Made by a program: the position numbers and the translations under genes | Notes under the pieces: model-generated | Database searches by the model: none | Told to the model about the DNA's origin: nothing | The model's input: only the letters and a program-made list of their open reading frames with translations | NCBI GenBank assembly: GCA_003612485.1 | Contig: RAZA01000001.1 | Coordinates: 248,001-312,000 of the forward strand | Length of the DNA stretch: 64,000 nucleotides | Reading direction: 5' to 3' | Source: a bacterium D16-50 | GTDB taxonomy: Bacteria > Bacillota > Clostridia > Lachnospirales > Lachnospiraceae | Shown: positions 17,784 to 26,609 of the stretch, one piece after another | Layout: the number at the start of each line of letters is the position of its first letter | Numbering within the stretch: the first letter of the stretch is position 1

Positions 17784-18812
17784 TTAGTTGAACTTGAATA
17801 TTCTCTGACATATCTTGTAGCTCTCCACGGAAATCTTGCGGCCCCCCCGTCCCGGAAGGTTCATAGCGCTGCCCATGATTCCGTTTCGCATCCAAAGATA
17901 CAGCTTTCTGTCTTTTCCCTTCAGATACTGCCACAGCTCTTTTTTCATCTGGAGGCTCTCTTTCGTGTCCGCCCGGATCAGAAGAATGGATGATACCGTG
18001 GTGATGATCTCCAGATAATTTCGCATATATTGATACTGGCGCTTGTTCTTCAAAAGCTCCTGCTTCTTGTCCACCAGATAATCGATCATCAGCTTATTGA
18101 CCTTAAGCTGCTGGTCGATCCGGGATATCATGATCTCCTCGTTCACCGACTGGTCCGCTCTTCCGATATAATAACGGTAGAAATTGACATCCAGATAATA
18201 CATGTTCTTCACATAGGGCAGAGGTTCAAATACATAGAGGTTGTCCACATAGAACGTGTGCTCCGGCAGCTTCAGCCCGCATTCCTTCAACAGTCTGGTA
18301 CGAAAAATCACGGAATGCATCAGGATGTAATGCCCCTTGGTGAAATGATGGCAGTCCTCCCATGTGAATATAGTATCACGGGGCAGTATATGGCGGTAGT
18401 GCATGATCTTCCTGCGTTTCTCCCCCTCCTTCTCATAGACGAAGTTGCAGACCAGCATGTCCAGTGTCCTGCTGCCTCCTGCAAGATGCCTCAGGGTGTC
18501 CAGCACCTGCATATATGCCTCCTGCTTCACCCAGTCGTCGCTGTCCACCACCTTGAAATACAGCCCTGACGCGTTCTCAAGCCCCTTGTTCACTGCGGCT
18601 CCGTGGCCTCCGTTCTCCTGATGCACCGCCTTGACGATGTTCGGAAAATTCCGGGCATATTCATCGGCAATTTCCCCCGTTCTGTCCTTCGTAGAGCCAT
18701 CGTCCACGATAATGATTTCCACGTCATCACCGCCCGTCAGCAGCGAATCCACACATTTCCTCATATAGCCCTCGGAATTGTAGCATGGGATCGCTATAGA
18801 CAATAGTTTCAT
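17784..18812 (-). CDS. Family 2 glycosyltransferase
   Basis: GT-A fold enzyme of 342 residues. It opens with LSIAIPCYNSEGYMRKCVDSLL, has the nucleotide-binding segment IIIVDDGSTKDRTGEIAD and the metal-binding DxD as FKVVDSDDW. The middle and C-terminal parts are rich in Tyr and basic residues, as in teichoic-acid or capsule transferases of clostridia. Donor and acceptor are unknown. The ATG at 18812 follows GGAGG at good spacing; an upstream GTG would include the ribosome site itself. It is convergent with the PAP2 gene. Confidence 0.88.
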   Translation of the reverse strand: MKLLSIAIPCYNSEGYMRKCVDSLLTGGDDVEIIIVDDGSTKDRTGEIADEYARNFPNIVKAVHQENGGHGAAVNKGLENASGLYFKVVDSDDWVKQEAYMQVLDTLRHLAGGSRTLDMLVCNFVYEKEGEKRRKIMHYRHILPRDTIFTWEDCHHFTKGHYILMHSVIFRTRLLKECGLKLPEHTFYVDNLYVFEPLPYVKNMYYLDVNFYRYYIGRADQSVNEEIMISRIDQQLKVNKLMIDYLVDKKQELLKNKRQYQYMRNYLEIITTVSSILLIRADTKESLQMKKELWQYLKGKDRKLYLWMRNGIMGSAMNLPGRGGRKISVESYKICQRIFKFN

Positions 18813-18882
18813 CTTAATTTTCCTCCGTTCCACCACAGTTTTTGTTCTCTCACTCCTCTTCAGGCAGCCCTAATCCCTTCCC

Positions 18883-20790
18883 TTAGGATTCCCCGTATTC
18901 CTGCAAATATTTCTTGTATACCCCGAATGCAGATGGAATGGGATATTTTTCCCTGATCTCCCATGGTTCAATGTACAGCCAGTCTTCCGGCATACCCTCT
19001 CCGGGCTTAGATGCCAATTCGTCCACTCTGACCATGTATCCCTTCATATGCCATTCCCTATGGGTGAATACATGCTTTGCATCCTCCAGCGGCCTGACGC
19101 GCAGAATGCAAAGCCCCTTCCCCCGCAGATATCCGGCCACCTCCTCCGCCGTGCAGAAGCCGTCAATGGAAGGAAACTCATACATTCCGGCCAAAAGCCC
19201 CTTTTCTCTCCGTCTTCTAATGGCCATTCTGTCGTTATCCAAAACCATCAGAATCGTTCTCTCCTCAATCTTTCGAGGCGCTTTTTTCTGCTTTTTGGGA
19301 TAATCCAGCTCCGTTCCCGTCCCGTGAGCCATACAGACCTCCGCCAGAGGGCAGCTCCCGCAAAGAGGCGCTCCGTTGGGCACGCACACACAGGCTCCTA
19401 TCTCCATCAGAGCCTGATTGAAGTCGCCGGGACGTGCTGCCGGCATGATCTCCCTCAAGTCCTGCTCCACGGCCTCCTTCACCTTAGGATCGTCCACCAG
19501 CCGGGAATCCTGACGGAATCTTGCAATGACCCTCAGCACATTCCCGTCCACTGCAGGTTCGCGCCGCCCAAAGGCAATGGACGCGATGGCCCCCGCCGTA
19601 TAGCTGCCGATACCGCATAGGCCCAGCAGCCCTTTTCGGCTGTCCGGCATTTTCCCGCCATGCTCCTTCATGATCTGGATTGCCGCCTTCTGCAGGTTCC
19701 GGGCACGGTTATAATAGCCCAATCCCTCCCAAAGCTTCAAAAGATGCTCCTCGTCCGCCTCCGCAAGGGTCTCGATATCCGGAAACGCATCCATGAAGCG
19801 CCGAAAATACGGCTTCACAGCCTCCACTCTGGTCTGCTGCAGCATGATCTCCGATATCCAGACCCGGTATGGGGTAGGATCCTTGCGCCAAGGCAGAACA
19901 CGCTTATTGGTATCATACCATTTTAGCAGCAAATTGGGAATAGCCCCAAGGCTCCCCTTCCTAAAGATTTCCTTAATGTTTTCTACAGATTTCCCCTCTT
20001 TAACGGCAATTTTTCCTGACGGTTCTACCAGAGGGATCCTAAGCTTTTCTTCTCCGAAGCCTTCTCCTAAAGCTTCCCCTAAAAATTCCGCTCCGCAAGC
20101 TTTAGATGGCCCCAATACAACAAGCACAGGCCGGTTCACCCTCATGGCCTCCGGCGTTACATGGCAGTCATATGCGAGAACCTCCACTCCCTCCTCAGCG
20201 GCCCGGCAGAGAGCATCGGCAAACTCCGGGTGCGTATCCCGATTAGGCGTAAAAAACCTTACGCCCTCCATCTGAACCACGAACAGCACCACTGCCCGAT
20301 ACCCTGCCCGCCTCGCCTGCATCAGCTCTTGAACATGCTTCACAGCCCGGTCCGACGGGGCATCCGGAAAGCGAACCACACCTTCCTCCTCCAAGGTCAC
20401 TCCCTTCACTTCCAGAAATATCCTATCGTCTTCCGTCTCTATATAGAAGTCAAATCTGGAGTTCCCATATGTCTTCTCCGGCTGCACCAGCTTTGTGCCG
20501 GGAAACAGCGTCCCCTCCCTAAGCCATTCTCCCACCGCCCTGTTGGGTGCCTGCGAATCCATGTTGATGATTCGGTCTCCTTTGCGCACAGCCACCAGAT
20601 CATAGGCGGTGGAACGCTTGGGGCTGTGGCTTTTCTCAAGGAACACGCCGGCCCCCGGCAGCAGCAGCTCCCGGCATCTGCCCGTGTTTTTCACATGAAC
20701 CCTCTCCGTGCTGTCTCCTATTTCCACCTTCGCTATGAACCGATTAGGGCGTTCCACAAAACGCCCCTCCACCACATTTTTATATTTCAT
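18883..20790 (-). CDS. SfsA-MutY fusion: SfsA nuclease-fold domain joined to A/G-specific adenine glycosylase
   Basis: One uninterrupted 635-residue frame holds two normally separate proteins. Residues 1-228 are a complete SfsA domain (FVERPNRFIAKVEI, VHVKNTGRCRELLLPG, RFDFYIETEDDRIFLEVKGV, with the acidic/Lys nuclease-like residues). A linker of about 50 residues leads to a complete MutY from about 281: catalytic Glu in SEIMLQQTRV, helix-hairpin-helix GLCGIGSYTAGAI, catalytic Asp in VDGNVLRV, the Fe-S cluster C-x7-C-x2-C-x5-C and a C-terminal NUDIX-like A/G recognition domain. Function: removal of adenine opposite 8-oxoguanine, plus an uncertain SfsA activity. Confidence 0.93.
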   Translation of the reverse strand: MKYKNVVEGRFVERPNRFIAKVEIGDSTERVHVKNTGRCRELLLPGAGVFLEKSHSPKRSTAYDLVAVRKGDRIINMDSQAPNRAVGEWLREGTLFPGTKLVQPEKTYGNSRFDFYIETEDDRIFLEVKGVTLEEEGVVRFPDAPSDRAVKHVQELMQARRAGYRAVVLFVVQMEGVRFFTPNRDTHPEFADALCRAAEEGVEVLAYDCHVTPEAMRVNRPVLVVLGPSKACGAEFLGEALGEGFGEEKLRIPLVEPSGKIAVKEGKSVENIKEIFRKGSLGAIPNLLLKWYDTNKRVLPWRKDPTPYRVWISEIMLQQTRVEAVKPYFRRFMDAFPDIETLAEADEEHLLKLWEGLGYYNRARNLQKAAIQIMKEHGGKMPDSRKGLLGLCGIGSYTAGAIASIAFGRREPAVDGNVLRVIARFRQDSRLVDDPKVKEAVEQDLREIMPAARPGDFNQALMEIGACVCVPNGAPLCGSCPLAEVCMAHGTGTELDYPKKQKKAPRKIEERTILMVLDNDRMAIRRRREKGLLAGMYEFPSIDGFCTAEEVAGYLRGKGLCILRVRPLEDAKHVFTHREWHMKGYMVRVDELASKPGEGMPEDWLYIEPWEIREKYPIPSAFGVYKKYLQEYGES

Positions 20791-20834
20791 TCATTCGTTC
20801 CGCCAATTCCCTGTATTTTCAAAATTCTTTGGCC

Positions 20835-21947
20835 TTACAGCCCCATGCATGCCATGGCAGAGGCGCTGCTGTAGGGCACTCTCGCTGAAGGAACTGCCTG
20901 AGCCGCGCCGGATGTATGGATATTTTGATCGTCAAAGAATATCTGTGCGCCGAAAGCCTTCAGCACATCTTTTTTAGGCATGCCTCCCAGAAAGAAAGCC
21001 TCGTCCACCCTCACGTTCCAGGCCCGCATAGTGCGTATCACTCTCTCGTGCGCAGGCGCGCTGCGGGACGTCACCAACGCCGTGCGGATGGGACAGTATT
21101 CCGTCCCCAACTCCCTCTGCAGATCCGAAAGCTTCTTCAGGAAATGGGCAAACGGTCCCTCCGCCAGAGGCTCTCTGGCCCGGGCCTTCTCATTCTCCTC
21201 AAATGCGTTCAGCCCCTTCTCTTTGAAGATGGCCTCCGACTCGTCCGTAAATATCACCGCATCTCCGTCAAAGGCAATCCTTATCTGATACTCGTCCTCC
21301 TTGCCGTCCCTGCCGCCCCGCAGCCATGGGATCACCTGCGCCCTATGCTCCGTACATATGATCCCGGCTGCAATACCGCTGTCTATGGCGCACTGCACAT
21401 CATCCTCATACGCCGACAAAAAAAGATCCGTTTGGAATGCCGCCAGATAGGGCGCCAGAGACGCGCCGCTTGCCAGCACCGACCGGGTGATGTTCAGACC
21501 GTAATGCTCAATGGCATTGAACACCCGCAGCGAAGTGTCCGGGCTGTTGCGGGACATTATGACCACTTCCACCAGATTTCCTCTCCGGCTGTATCTGTTC
21601 AGCCGCAGCAGAGACTCTATCAGACGAAATCCGGGCCCCGGCTTCAATATGTCCTGCTCATGCTCTACCTGATATCTGCAGTACGCCTCAAGCCCCTGAC
21701 TCTCAAAAATCTCATTCTCCACTGTGAGGTCAAACAGCGCTCTGGAGGAAACCCCTATCACCATCTTGCGGCCCGCCTGCTCTGCGGGCTCCTCCTCTTC
21801 CGCAAAGCCCTTTTGCCCAACGGCCTTCTCCTGCTCTATGGTCTTCTTTTGCCCTATTTTCCCCTCTTGCTCCCTGAGGCACTCCTCCGCAGGCAGACAT
21901 GAATATTCTTCTGCTGCAAAACAACTCTTTTCCATACGCCCTCCCAT
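20835..21947 (-). CDS. 5'-nucleotidase family protein (PF06189-like)
   Basis: Resembles the cytosolic 5'-nucleotidase family PF06189: KMVIGVSSRALFDLT, VEVVIMSRNSPDTSLRVFN, RSVLASGASLAPYL, IAFDGDAVIFTDESE and FFLGGMPKKDVLKAFGAQIFFDDQ are recognisable. It would dephosphorylate nucleoside monophosphates in the cytoplasm. The first 55 residues are a Glu/Lys/Gln-rich extension with heptad-like repeats that is not part of the domain. The start is uncertain: the ATG at 21947 lacks a ribosome site, whereas one at 21935 has GGAGG only four bases away. Confidence 0.82.
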   Translation of the reverse strand: MGGRMEKSCFAAEEYSCLPAEECLREQEGKIGQKKTIEQEKAVGQKGFAEEEEPAEQAGRKMVIGVSSRALFDLTVENEIFESQGLEAYCRYQVEHEQDILKPGPGFRLIESLLRLNRYSRRGNLVEVVIMSRNSPDTSLRVFNAIEHYGLNITRSVLASGASLAPYLAAFQTDLFLSAYEDDVQCAIDSGIAAGIICTEHRAQVIPWLRGGRDGKEDEYQIRIAFDGDAVIFTDESEAIFKEKGLNAFEENEKARAREPLAEGPFAHFLKKLSDLQRELGTEYCPIRTALVTSRSAPAHERVIRTMRAWNVRVDEAFFLGGMPKKDVLKAFGAQIFFDDQNIHTSGAAQAVPSARVPYSSASAMACMGL

Positions 21948-22036
21948 ATCCCAGACACAGTGCCCGGCCTTTCATGAATCCCTATCCTCACAAGCCGTAG
22001 TTCAGAATCCCGAGAGCCCCTCCCTGCCGCTCTCCC

Positions 22037-22603
22037 TTATCTCAAGCGGTTGCATTCATAATGCTCCAGCGTCAGAAGGCAGGCCCTCAGGGCCTCATAT
22101 CGTTCCTCCATGTCCCCTTCTTCTATCTCAATATCGCAGGCTATGGCCATAGTGGTAAGCATCTCGTCCGTAATCCTATGATGCAGGCCTGCGAGAATGT
22201 TCAGCTTCTGTTCATAACTGTCGGAGTCTAAAAACTCCAGCAGCAGAGGATCCAGCGCCGGTTCCTCTGCCTGCCATGTCTGGTCCGCGGCTGCCGGTTC
22301 TCCCCCTGCTGCATCGGCCTGCTCTGCCGAATCCCTCTCCGGCTCCGACTCAGCCGTCTGCCTTGCCGCCTCGGCTCCCTGCAGCTGAAACCGGAACTCC
22401 TGATGGGCATCCGGGTATTTCTCTCGGTCCACCCTTTCCACGAACATGGCAAGAGGTCTGGCATATGTCTTGAAATCTCCGTACATAGCCTGATATATCA
22501 CCAACAGCTCTCCCGTCTCGCTGTGTTCAGCAATGGCCGTGACCTGATACAAGTCTCCTTTAAAATGCTTGTAGATCTCATGTGCTCTCGGAATAAACGA
22601 CAT
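22037..22603 (-). CDS. DUF1653-domain protein
   Basis: The N-terminal 65 residues match the DUF1653 pattern: a short beta domain starting PRAHEIYKHFKGDLYQVTAIA and ending with FVERVDREKYPD. The function of this domain is unknown. The rest (residues 75-188) has an acidic Ala/Glu/Gln-rich linker, then a predicted helical segment with no family I recognise. It follows two tandem promoters and has a GGAG ribosome site. It lies upstream of the 5'-nucleotidase and may be co-transcribed with it (89-base gap). Confidence 0.75.
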   Translation of the reverse strand: MSFIPRAHEIYKHFKGDLYQVTAIAEHSETGELLVIYQAMYGDFKTYARPLAMFVERVDREKYPDAHQEFRFQLQGAEAARQTAESEPERDSAEQADAAGGEPAAADQTWQAEEPALDPLLLEFLDSDSYEQKLNILAGLHHRITDEMLTTMAIACDIEIEEGDMEERYEALRACLLTLEHYECNRLR

Positions 22604-22723
22604 TTGAACGGCTCCTTTCCATATCTATCTCTTCAATCAATCCAGCTGCTGCAAAAAACTCCAAGACAGCTTCCGCCTTGTGCATCTTTTATATCTGCAC
22701 CCATTCCCATGGCATACATAGAA

Positions 22724-22752
22724 AGTATACCCCTATTTTCCAAAAATGTCAT
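22724..22752 (-). promoter_or_regulatory. Proximal promoter of the DUF1653 gene
   Basis: Minus strand ATGACA (22752-22747), 17-base spacer, TATACT (22729-22724). Confidence 0.65.
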
Positions 22753-22880
22753 GTACTTCCTCTCAATACTTTTAAAGTACTTTCCTTAGCTGTTCCGCGA
22801 TACAGATATGTGACTTCAAAAGCTCTTTCATAGTCCAAAGCGCTTTCTGCATACAGAACATATGTTTGTTTTGTTTCTAT

Positions 22881-22909
22881 AGCATACTATACTCGGTTCC
22901 ATTTGTCAA
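22881..22909 (-). promoter_or_regulatory. Distal promoter of the DUF1653 gene
   Basis: Minus strand TTGACA (22909-22904), 17-base spacer, TATGCT (22886-22881). Confidence 0.65.
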
Positions 22910-22971
22910 TGCCTTGGAATGTATTCATACTATTATTTTTCGAGTCCAATAAAACTCCCACAAAACCTAAA

Positions 22972-23013
22972 TAAAAAAATCCGGCCTTACCTCCCTCTCG
23001 AAGGCAGACCGGA
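22972..23013 (-). terminator. feoB terminator
   Basis: On the minus strand TCCGGTCTGCCTTC, a 6-base loop, GAGGTAAGGCCGGA then TTTTTTT. Twelve of fourteen positions pair counting G-U, with one 2-base internal mismatch. Confidence 0.85.
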
Positions 23014-23035
23014 AATGTATTTATTATATTATCAC

Positions 23036-25477
23036 TCAAGCCCTATTTCGGGAGAGCCCTTTTCGCTTAACCCCAGAAGCGTCTTTTTCCTTATAGGGGC
23101 GCACCAGCATCCAGCATATCCCTGCCGCCAGCAGAACGGCTGCGGCCATGCCCGCCACACTCCCGTTCCCGGCAAAGAAGCTTCCCATCTGATAGATCAC
23201 AAGTGAGACAACATAGGCGAAACCGCACTGATAGCCCACTGCAAACCAAGTCCACTTTGCGCTGTTCATCTCTCTGCGGATGGCGCCGATGGCCGCAAAG
23301 CAAGGGGCACAGAGCAGATTGAATGCCAGAAAGGAATACGCCGCTGCCTTTGTCATACTCACAAAGTCCAGCACCCCGAACACGCCCACCACCTCTTCTT
23401 TTGCCACCAGCCCCATGACGGTTGCAATGGCAGCCGTGGCATCGTCAAAGCCCAGAGGTCTGAATATCCACTTGATCCCGTTTCCGAATGCCCCCAGAAC
23501 GCTGTCTGCCAGCTCCATTTCCGTGCTGAAGCCAAATGCGCCGTCCACCCAGCCCAAGCATGATCCCGCCCAGATCAATATAGAAGAAAGCAATATAATA
23601 GTGCCCGCCTTCCTGATAAACGAACGCCCCCTCTCCCACATGCTCCGCAGAACGTTGCCCGCGGTAGGCCAATGATAAGCGGGCAGTTCCATTACAAAGG
23701 GAGCGGGATCCCCTGCAAATATCCTTGTCTTCTTCAATAAGATGCCTGAAACCACGATTGACCCTATGCCCAGAAAGTATGCACTGGCAGCCACCAGACC
23801 GGAACCGTTAAAGAGCGCTGTTGCGATCAGGGCGATGACAGGCAGCTTTGCGCTGCACGGAATAAATGTTGTAGTTATAATAGTCATCCTCCGGTCCCTA
23901 TCGTTTTCAATGGTGCGGGAAGCCATAATACCCGGCACACCGCATCCGCTGCCGATGAGCATAGGTATGAAGGACTTGCCGGAAAGGCCGAACTTCCGGA
24001 AAAGCCTATCCATAATGAACGCCACTCGCGCCATGTATCCGCAGGCTTCCAAAAAAGCCAGAAACAGAAACAGCACCAGCATCTGGGGGACGAAGCCCAG
24101 CACGGCCCCCACGCCCCCCACGATGCCGTCAAGGATCAGGCTCTGGAGCCAATCCGAACAGCCAATGGCATCCAGCCCCTTTTCCATCAGGATAGGGATG
24201 CCGGGAACCCATATACCGTAATCGGCGGAATCCGGTGTCTCCTCAAGCAGCAAATCCACGATATGGGAGATGTCGAAACCGGCCTCCGTCATGGCCCCTC
24301 CGTAGGAGGCATAGGCCTCCTGAAATCCTCCGAAGCTTCCCTCACCCACAGCTGCCAGCACCTCCTCCGCGCCTATGCATTCCGCAGCTGCAGCCTCCCG
24401 GACGATCTCTTTCATCTCCTCCGTGAACAGAACGTCCCTCGCATATACATCGCAGGCCTCAGCGTAGTCAGCACCCCCTATGCCCAAAAGGTGCCAGCCG
24501 TCTCCAAACAATCCGTCGTTGGCCCAGTCGGTGACGTAAGTCCCCACCGTAGTGACAGAAACATAGTAGACCAAGAACATCACCGCCGCAAAAATCGGCA
24601 GCGCTGCCCATCTGTTGGTTACTATTCTATCAATCCTATCGGACATCGATAACTTGCTGCTGCCTTTTTTTGTTGCCGCCCCCTTCCCTATGCGGCATTC
24701 CTCCATTATAGACGAAATGTATTCATACCGCTGGTTGGCGATAATGCTCTCAGTGTCGTCTTCCATAGCTTCCTCCAGAGCCTCTATCTCTGCAGACACA
24801 TCGGGCGCATTGCCAAGCATAGCGGATATCTGATGATCCTTCTCCAGAAGCTTTATGGCATAAAATCTCCTCCGCCCTTCCTCCACGCTGCCTCCCAGCT
24901 TCGCCTCCGCCGCCAAGATGGCTTCCTCAAGCTCTTGGGAGAATTCATGCACCTGCCGCATCGCCGGCCGCTCCGCCGCCAGAGCCGCCGCCATGGCTGC
25001 TGCCTCCCCCACACCCGTGCCCTTCAATGCGGAAATCCCCACCACCCGGCAGCCCAGTCTCTCCGCCAGCTTATCCATATGTATGGCCGCTCCGTCCTTC
25101 TCCATCAGATCCACCATGTTCACCGCCATGACCACGGGAATCCCCAGCTCCATGATCTGCGTGGAAAGGTACAGATTCCTTTCGATATTGGTGCCATCCA
25201 CAATATTTATAATTACATCCGGCTTTTCATGAATCAGATAATTCCTCGCCACCACCTCCTCCAGCGTATAGGGAGACAAGGAATAGATACCCGGCAGATC
25301 CGTGACTATAATGTCTCCCAGGGCATCCACGCCAAAAGATTTCTTCAGCCTTCCCTCCTTCTTTTCCACCGTGACGCCGGGCCAGTTCCCCACGAACTGG
25401 TTAGAGCCGGTAAGGGCATTATACAATGTAGTCTTGCCGCAGTTTGGATTTCCTGCCAACGCTATTTTGATCGACAT
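23036..25477 (-). CDS. feoB: Ferrous iron transporter FeoB
   Basis: Main Fe(II) uptake permease, 813 residues. The cytoplasmic G domain has GNPNCGKTT (G1), DLPGIYSL (G3) and VMAVNMVDL (G4). Gate-type membrane segments follow, with the conserved CGVPGIMASRTI and FIPCSAKLPVI regions. A stretch of about 110-130 residues after the first membrane helix (about 315-440, rich in Ala, Glu, Gly, Asp) is longer than the short loop of typical FeoB. Last gene of the Fur-controlled feoA-feoA-feoB unit and followed by its own terminator. No FeoC is seen. Confidence 0.96.
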   Translation of the reverse strand: MSIKIALAGNPNCGKTTLYNALTGSNQFVGNWPGVTVEKKEGRLKKSFGVDALGDIIVTDLPGIYSLSPYTLEEVVARNYLIHEKPDVIINIVDGTNIERNLYLSTQIMELGIPVVMAVNMVDLMEKDGAAIHMDKLAERLGCRVVGISALKGTGVGEAAAMAAALAAERPAMRQVHEFSQELEEAILAAEAKLGGSVEEGRRRFYAIKLLEKDHQISAMLGNAPDVSAEIEALEEAMEDDTESIIANQRYEYISSIMEECRIGKGAATKKGSSKLSMSDRIDRIVTNRWAALPIFAAVMFLVYYVSVTTVGTYVTDWANDGLFGDGWHLLGIGGADYAEACDVYARDVLFTEEMKEIVREAAAAECIGAEEVLAAVGEGSFGGFQEAYASYGGAMTEAGFDISHIVDLLLEETPDSADYGIWVPGIPILMEKGLDAIGCSDWLQSLILDGIVGGVGAVLGFVPQMLVLFLFLAFLEACGYMARVAFIMDRLFRKFGLSGKSFIPMLIGSGCGVPGIMASRTIENDRDRRMTIITTTFIPCSAKLPVIALIATALFNGSGLVAASAYFLGIGSIVVSGILLKKTRIFAGDPAPFVMELPAYHWPTAGNVLRSMWERGRSFIRKAGTIILLSSILIWAGSCLGWVDGAFGFSTEMELADSVLGAFGNGIKWIFRPLGFDDATAAIATVMGLVAKEEVVGVFGVLDFVSMTKAAAYSFLAFNLLCAPCFAAIGAIRREMNSAKWTWFAVGYQCGFAYVVSLVIYQMGSFFAGNGSVAGMAAAVLLAAGICWMLVRPYKEKDASGVKRKGLSRNRA

Positions 25478-25501
25478 CTTCTCTTTCCTTCTTTCCTTTT
25501 A

Positions 25502-25543
25502 TTCATGACAATAGAAAACTCGCGAAGCGTGGCTTCTATTGTT
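25502..25543 (+). repeat. REP-like palindromic element, copy 1
   Basis: A 42-base element between feoA and feoB that matches the one at 31010-31051 (other orientation) at 36 of 42 positions. Both have an outer stem CAATAGA / TCTATTG and an inner CGC / GCG around a GAA or AAA loop. Confidence 0.7.
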
Positions 25544-25551
25544 TGTTGCGT

Positions 25552-25773
25552 TCACTCCACCTCTATCATTTCCGCATCCGCCCTGCGCAGGGAAAGCTCG
25601 TACCCTCTCACTGTGACCTCCACCGGATCCCCCAGCGGCGCCACCTTTCTCACATAGACCTCCACCCCTTTCGTGATCCCCATATCCATGATGCGCCTCC
25701 TCACAGGCCCTTCTCCGGACAGTCTTCTGACCTTGACCGTCTGCCCGCAGGCAATATCCTTCAACGTTTTCAT
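25552..25773 (-). CDS. feoA: FeoA-family protein, feoB-proximal copy
   Basis: Small SH3-like cytoplasmic protein of 73 residues that assists FeoB. It has the FeoA pattern: GQTVKVRRLSGEGPVRRRIMDMG, then PLGDPVEVTVRGYELSLRRADA near the C-terminus. It is the second of two FeoA proteins in the operon and lies 74 bases before feoB, with a palindromic element in between. GGAG precedes the start. Confidence 0.92.
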   Translation of the reverse strand: MKTLKDIACGQTVKVRRLSGEGPVRRRIMDMGITKGVEVYVRKVAPLGDPVEVTVRGYELSLRRADAEMIEVE

Positions 25774-25784
25774 ATTTTATTCTC

Positions 25785-26135
25785 CTCTCTTTTCTGCTTC
25801 CGCTTCTCTTTCCTGCTTCTGCTCCTTTCTCCTGATTCTGGTTCTGGTTCTCTTCCTTCTCTGCTTCTTTCTCCTGCTTCTGATCCTCTTCCTATTCCGC
25901 TTCTTTCTCCTGCTTCTGGTTCTCTTCCTTTTCCGCTTCTTTCTCTTGCTTCTGCTTCTCTTCCTATTCCACCTCTTACTGCTTCCACTTCTCTCCTGCT
26001 TCTGATCCTCTTCCTATTCCACTCACTCCTCTCCTATTTCCGCTTCTTTCTCCTGCTTCCGCTTCTCTTCCTATTCCACTCCCTCTCCTGCTCCCGCTTC
26101 TCCTTTCTTCTCCGCTTCCCTTTCCGGCCTCTTCC
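25785..26135 (-). repeat. 36-bp purine-rich minisatellite between the two feoA genes
   Basis: About 350 bases of degenerate tandem repeats; the clearest units start cttctttctcctgcttct on the plus strand and recur every 36 bases, so the feo transcript is almost pure purine here. Minus-strand frames read Glu/Arg/Ser/Gly-rich 12-residue repeats but lack ribosome sites and are broken by stops, so I treat the region as non-coding. Confidence 0.8.
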
Positions 26136-26170
26136 GCCACCGGCCTCCTTCCATACAGCGCCCAGTCCTC

Positions 26171-26380
26171 TTATACCATGATCCGGTTCGCCATATCCTT
26201 TCCGATCGCAACCCGGGATTCCTTTACATTGACTATGATATTTCCTCCCATCTCCGACACAACAGTCACTGAGCCTCCCGCCACAAATCCCAGACTTTCC
26301 AGAAACTTCCGAACCTCCGGCCTTCCGCCCACCTTCTTGATGATGCTCATCTCTCCCTTCCGAGCCATTGACAACGGCAT
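26171..26380 (-). CDS. feoA: FeoA-family protein, promoter-proximal copy
   Basis: A 69-residue FeoA-type protein: GEMSIIKKVGGRPEVRKFLESLGF, then GGSVTVVSEMGGNIIVNVKESRVAIGKDMANRIMV, which is the core FeoA fold. It differs clearly from the second FeoA, so the pair is an old duplication, as in many clostridia. First gene after the Fur-box promoter; AGGAGG lies before the ATG. About 400 bases of minisatellite separate it from the next feoA. Confidence 0.92.
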   Translation of the reverse strand: MPLSMARKGEMSIIKKVGGRPEVRKFLESLGFVAGGSVTVVSEMGGNIIVNVKESRVAIGKDMANRIMV

Positions 26381-26463
26381 ATTTGTACCTCCTTTTTCCT
26401 ATTTTTTTCCCAGCTATGGAGCAAGGAACAAGTCTCCGCAGCCATACTTTGAAAATCATATTT

Positions 26464-26478
26464 TGAGAATGATTTTCA
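26464..26478 (-). promoter_or_regulatory. Fur box of the feo operon
   Basis: TGAGAAT-G-ATTTTCA is a 7-1-7 inverted repeat with a single departure from symmetry and close to the consensus TGATAAT-N-ATTATCA. It overlaps the predicted transcription start just downstream of the -10 at 26490, so iron-loaded Fur would block initiation. A second weaker half-site (TGAAAAT) starts at 26450. Confidence 0.85.
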
Positions 26479-26489
26479 TTTTCATATAT

Positions 26490-26518
26490 AGTATATGCAG
26501 ACTTACGTCCATTGTCAA
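26490..26518 (-). promoter_or_regulatory. feo operon promoter
   Basis: Minus strand TTGACA (26518-26513), 17-base spacer, TATACT (26495-26490). Confidence 0.88.
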
Positions 26519-26609
26519 TGATTTTTTCAAAAAAGCTGTTTGCAGCATACACTCAGGCATGATAAAATGGGAAGCACCTAGAAAACATGGACAGAAGAAG
26601 GAGAACGCA

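Larger units (their letters stand above)
22604..23035. other. 432-base intergenic region between feoB and the DUF1653 gene
   Basis: No gene is supported. The right end holds the feoB terminator; the middle and left hold two tandem minus-strand promoters (22881-22909 and 22724-22752) serving the DUF1653 gene, leaving leaders of about 270 and 115 bases with no recognised riboswitch. Confidence 0.65.

Noticed and set aside
25543..26181. A plus-strand frame rich in Leu, Phe and Ser
   Set aside because: It is the translation of the pyrimidine strand of the 36-bp minisatellite and antisense to feoA; the hydrophobic look comes from composition.
25770..26552. Minus-strand Glu/Arg-rich repeat frames in the feoA gap
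   Set aside because: No ribosome sites, different frames interrupted by stops, and one would overlap feoA2; better explained as a non-coding minisatellite.
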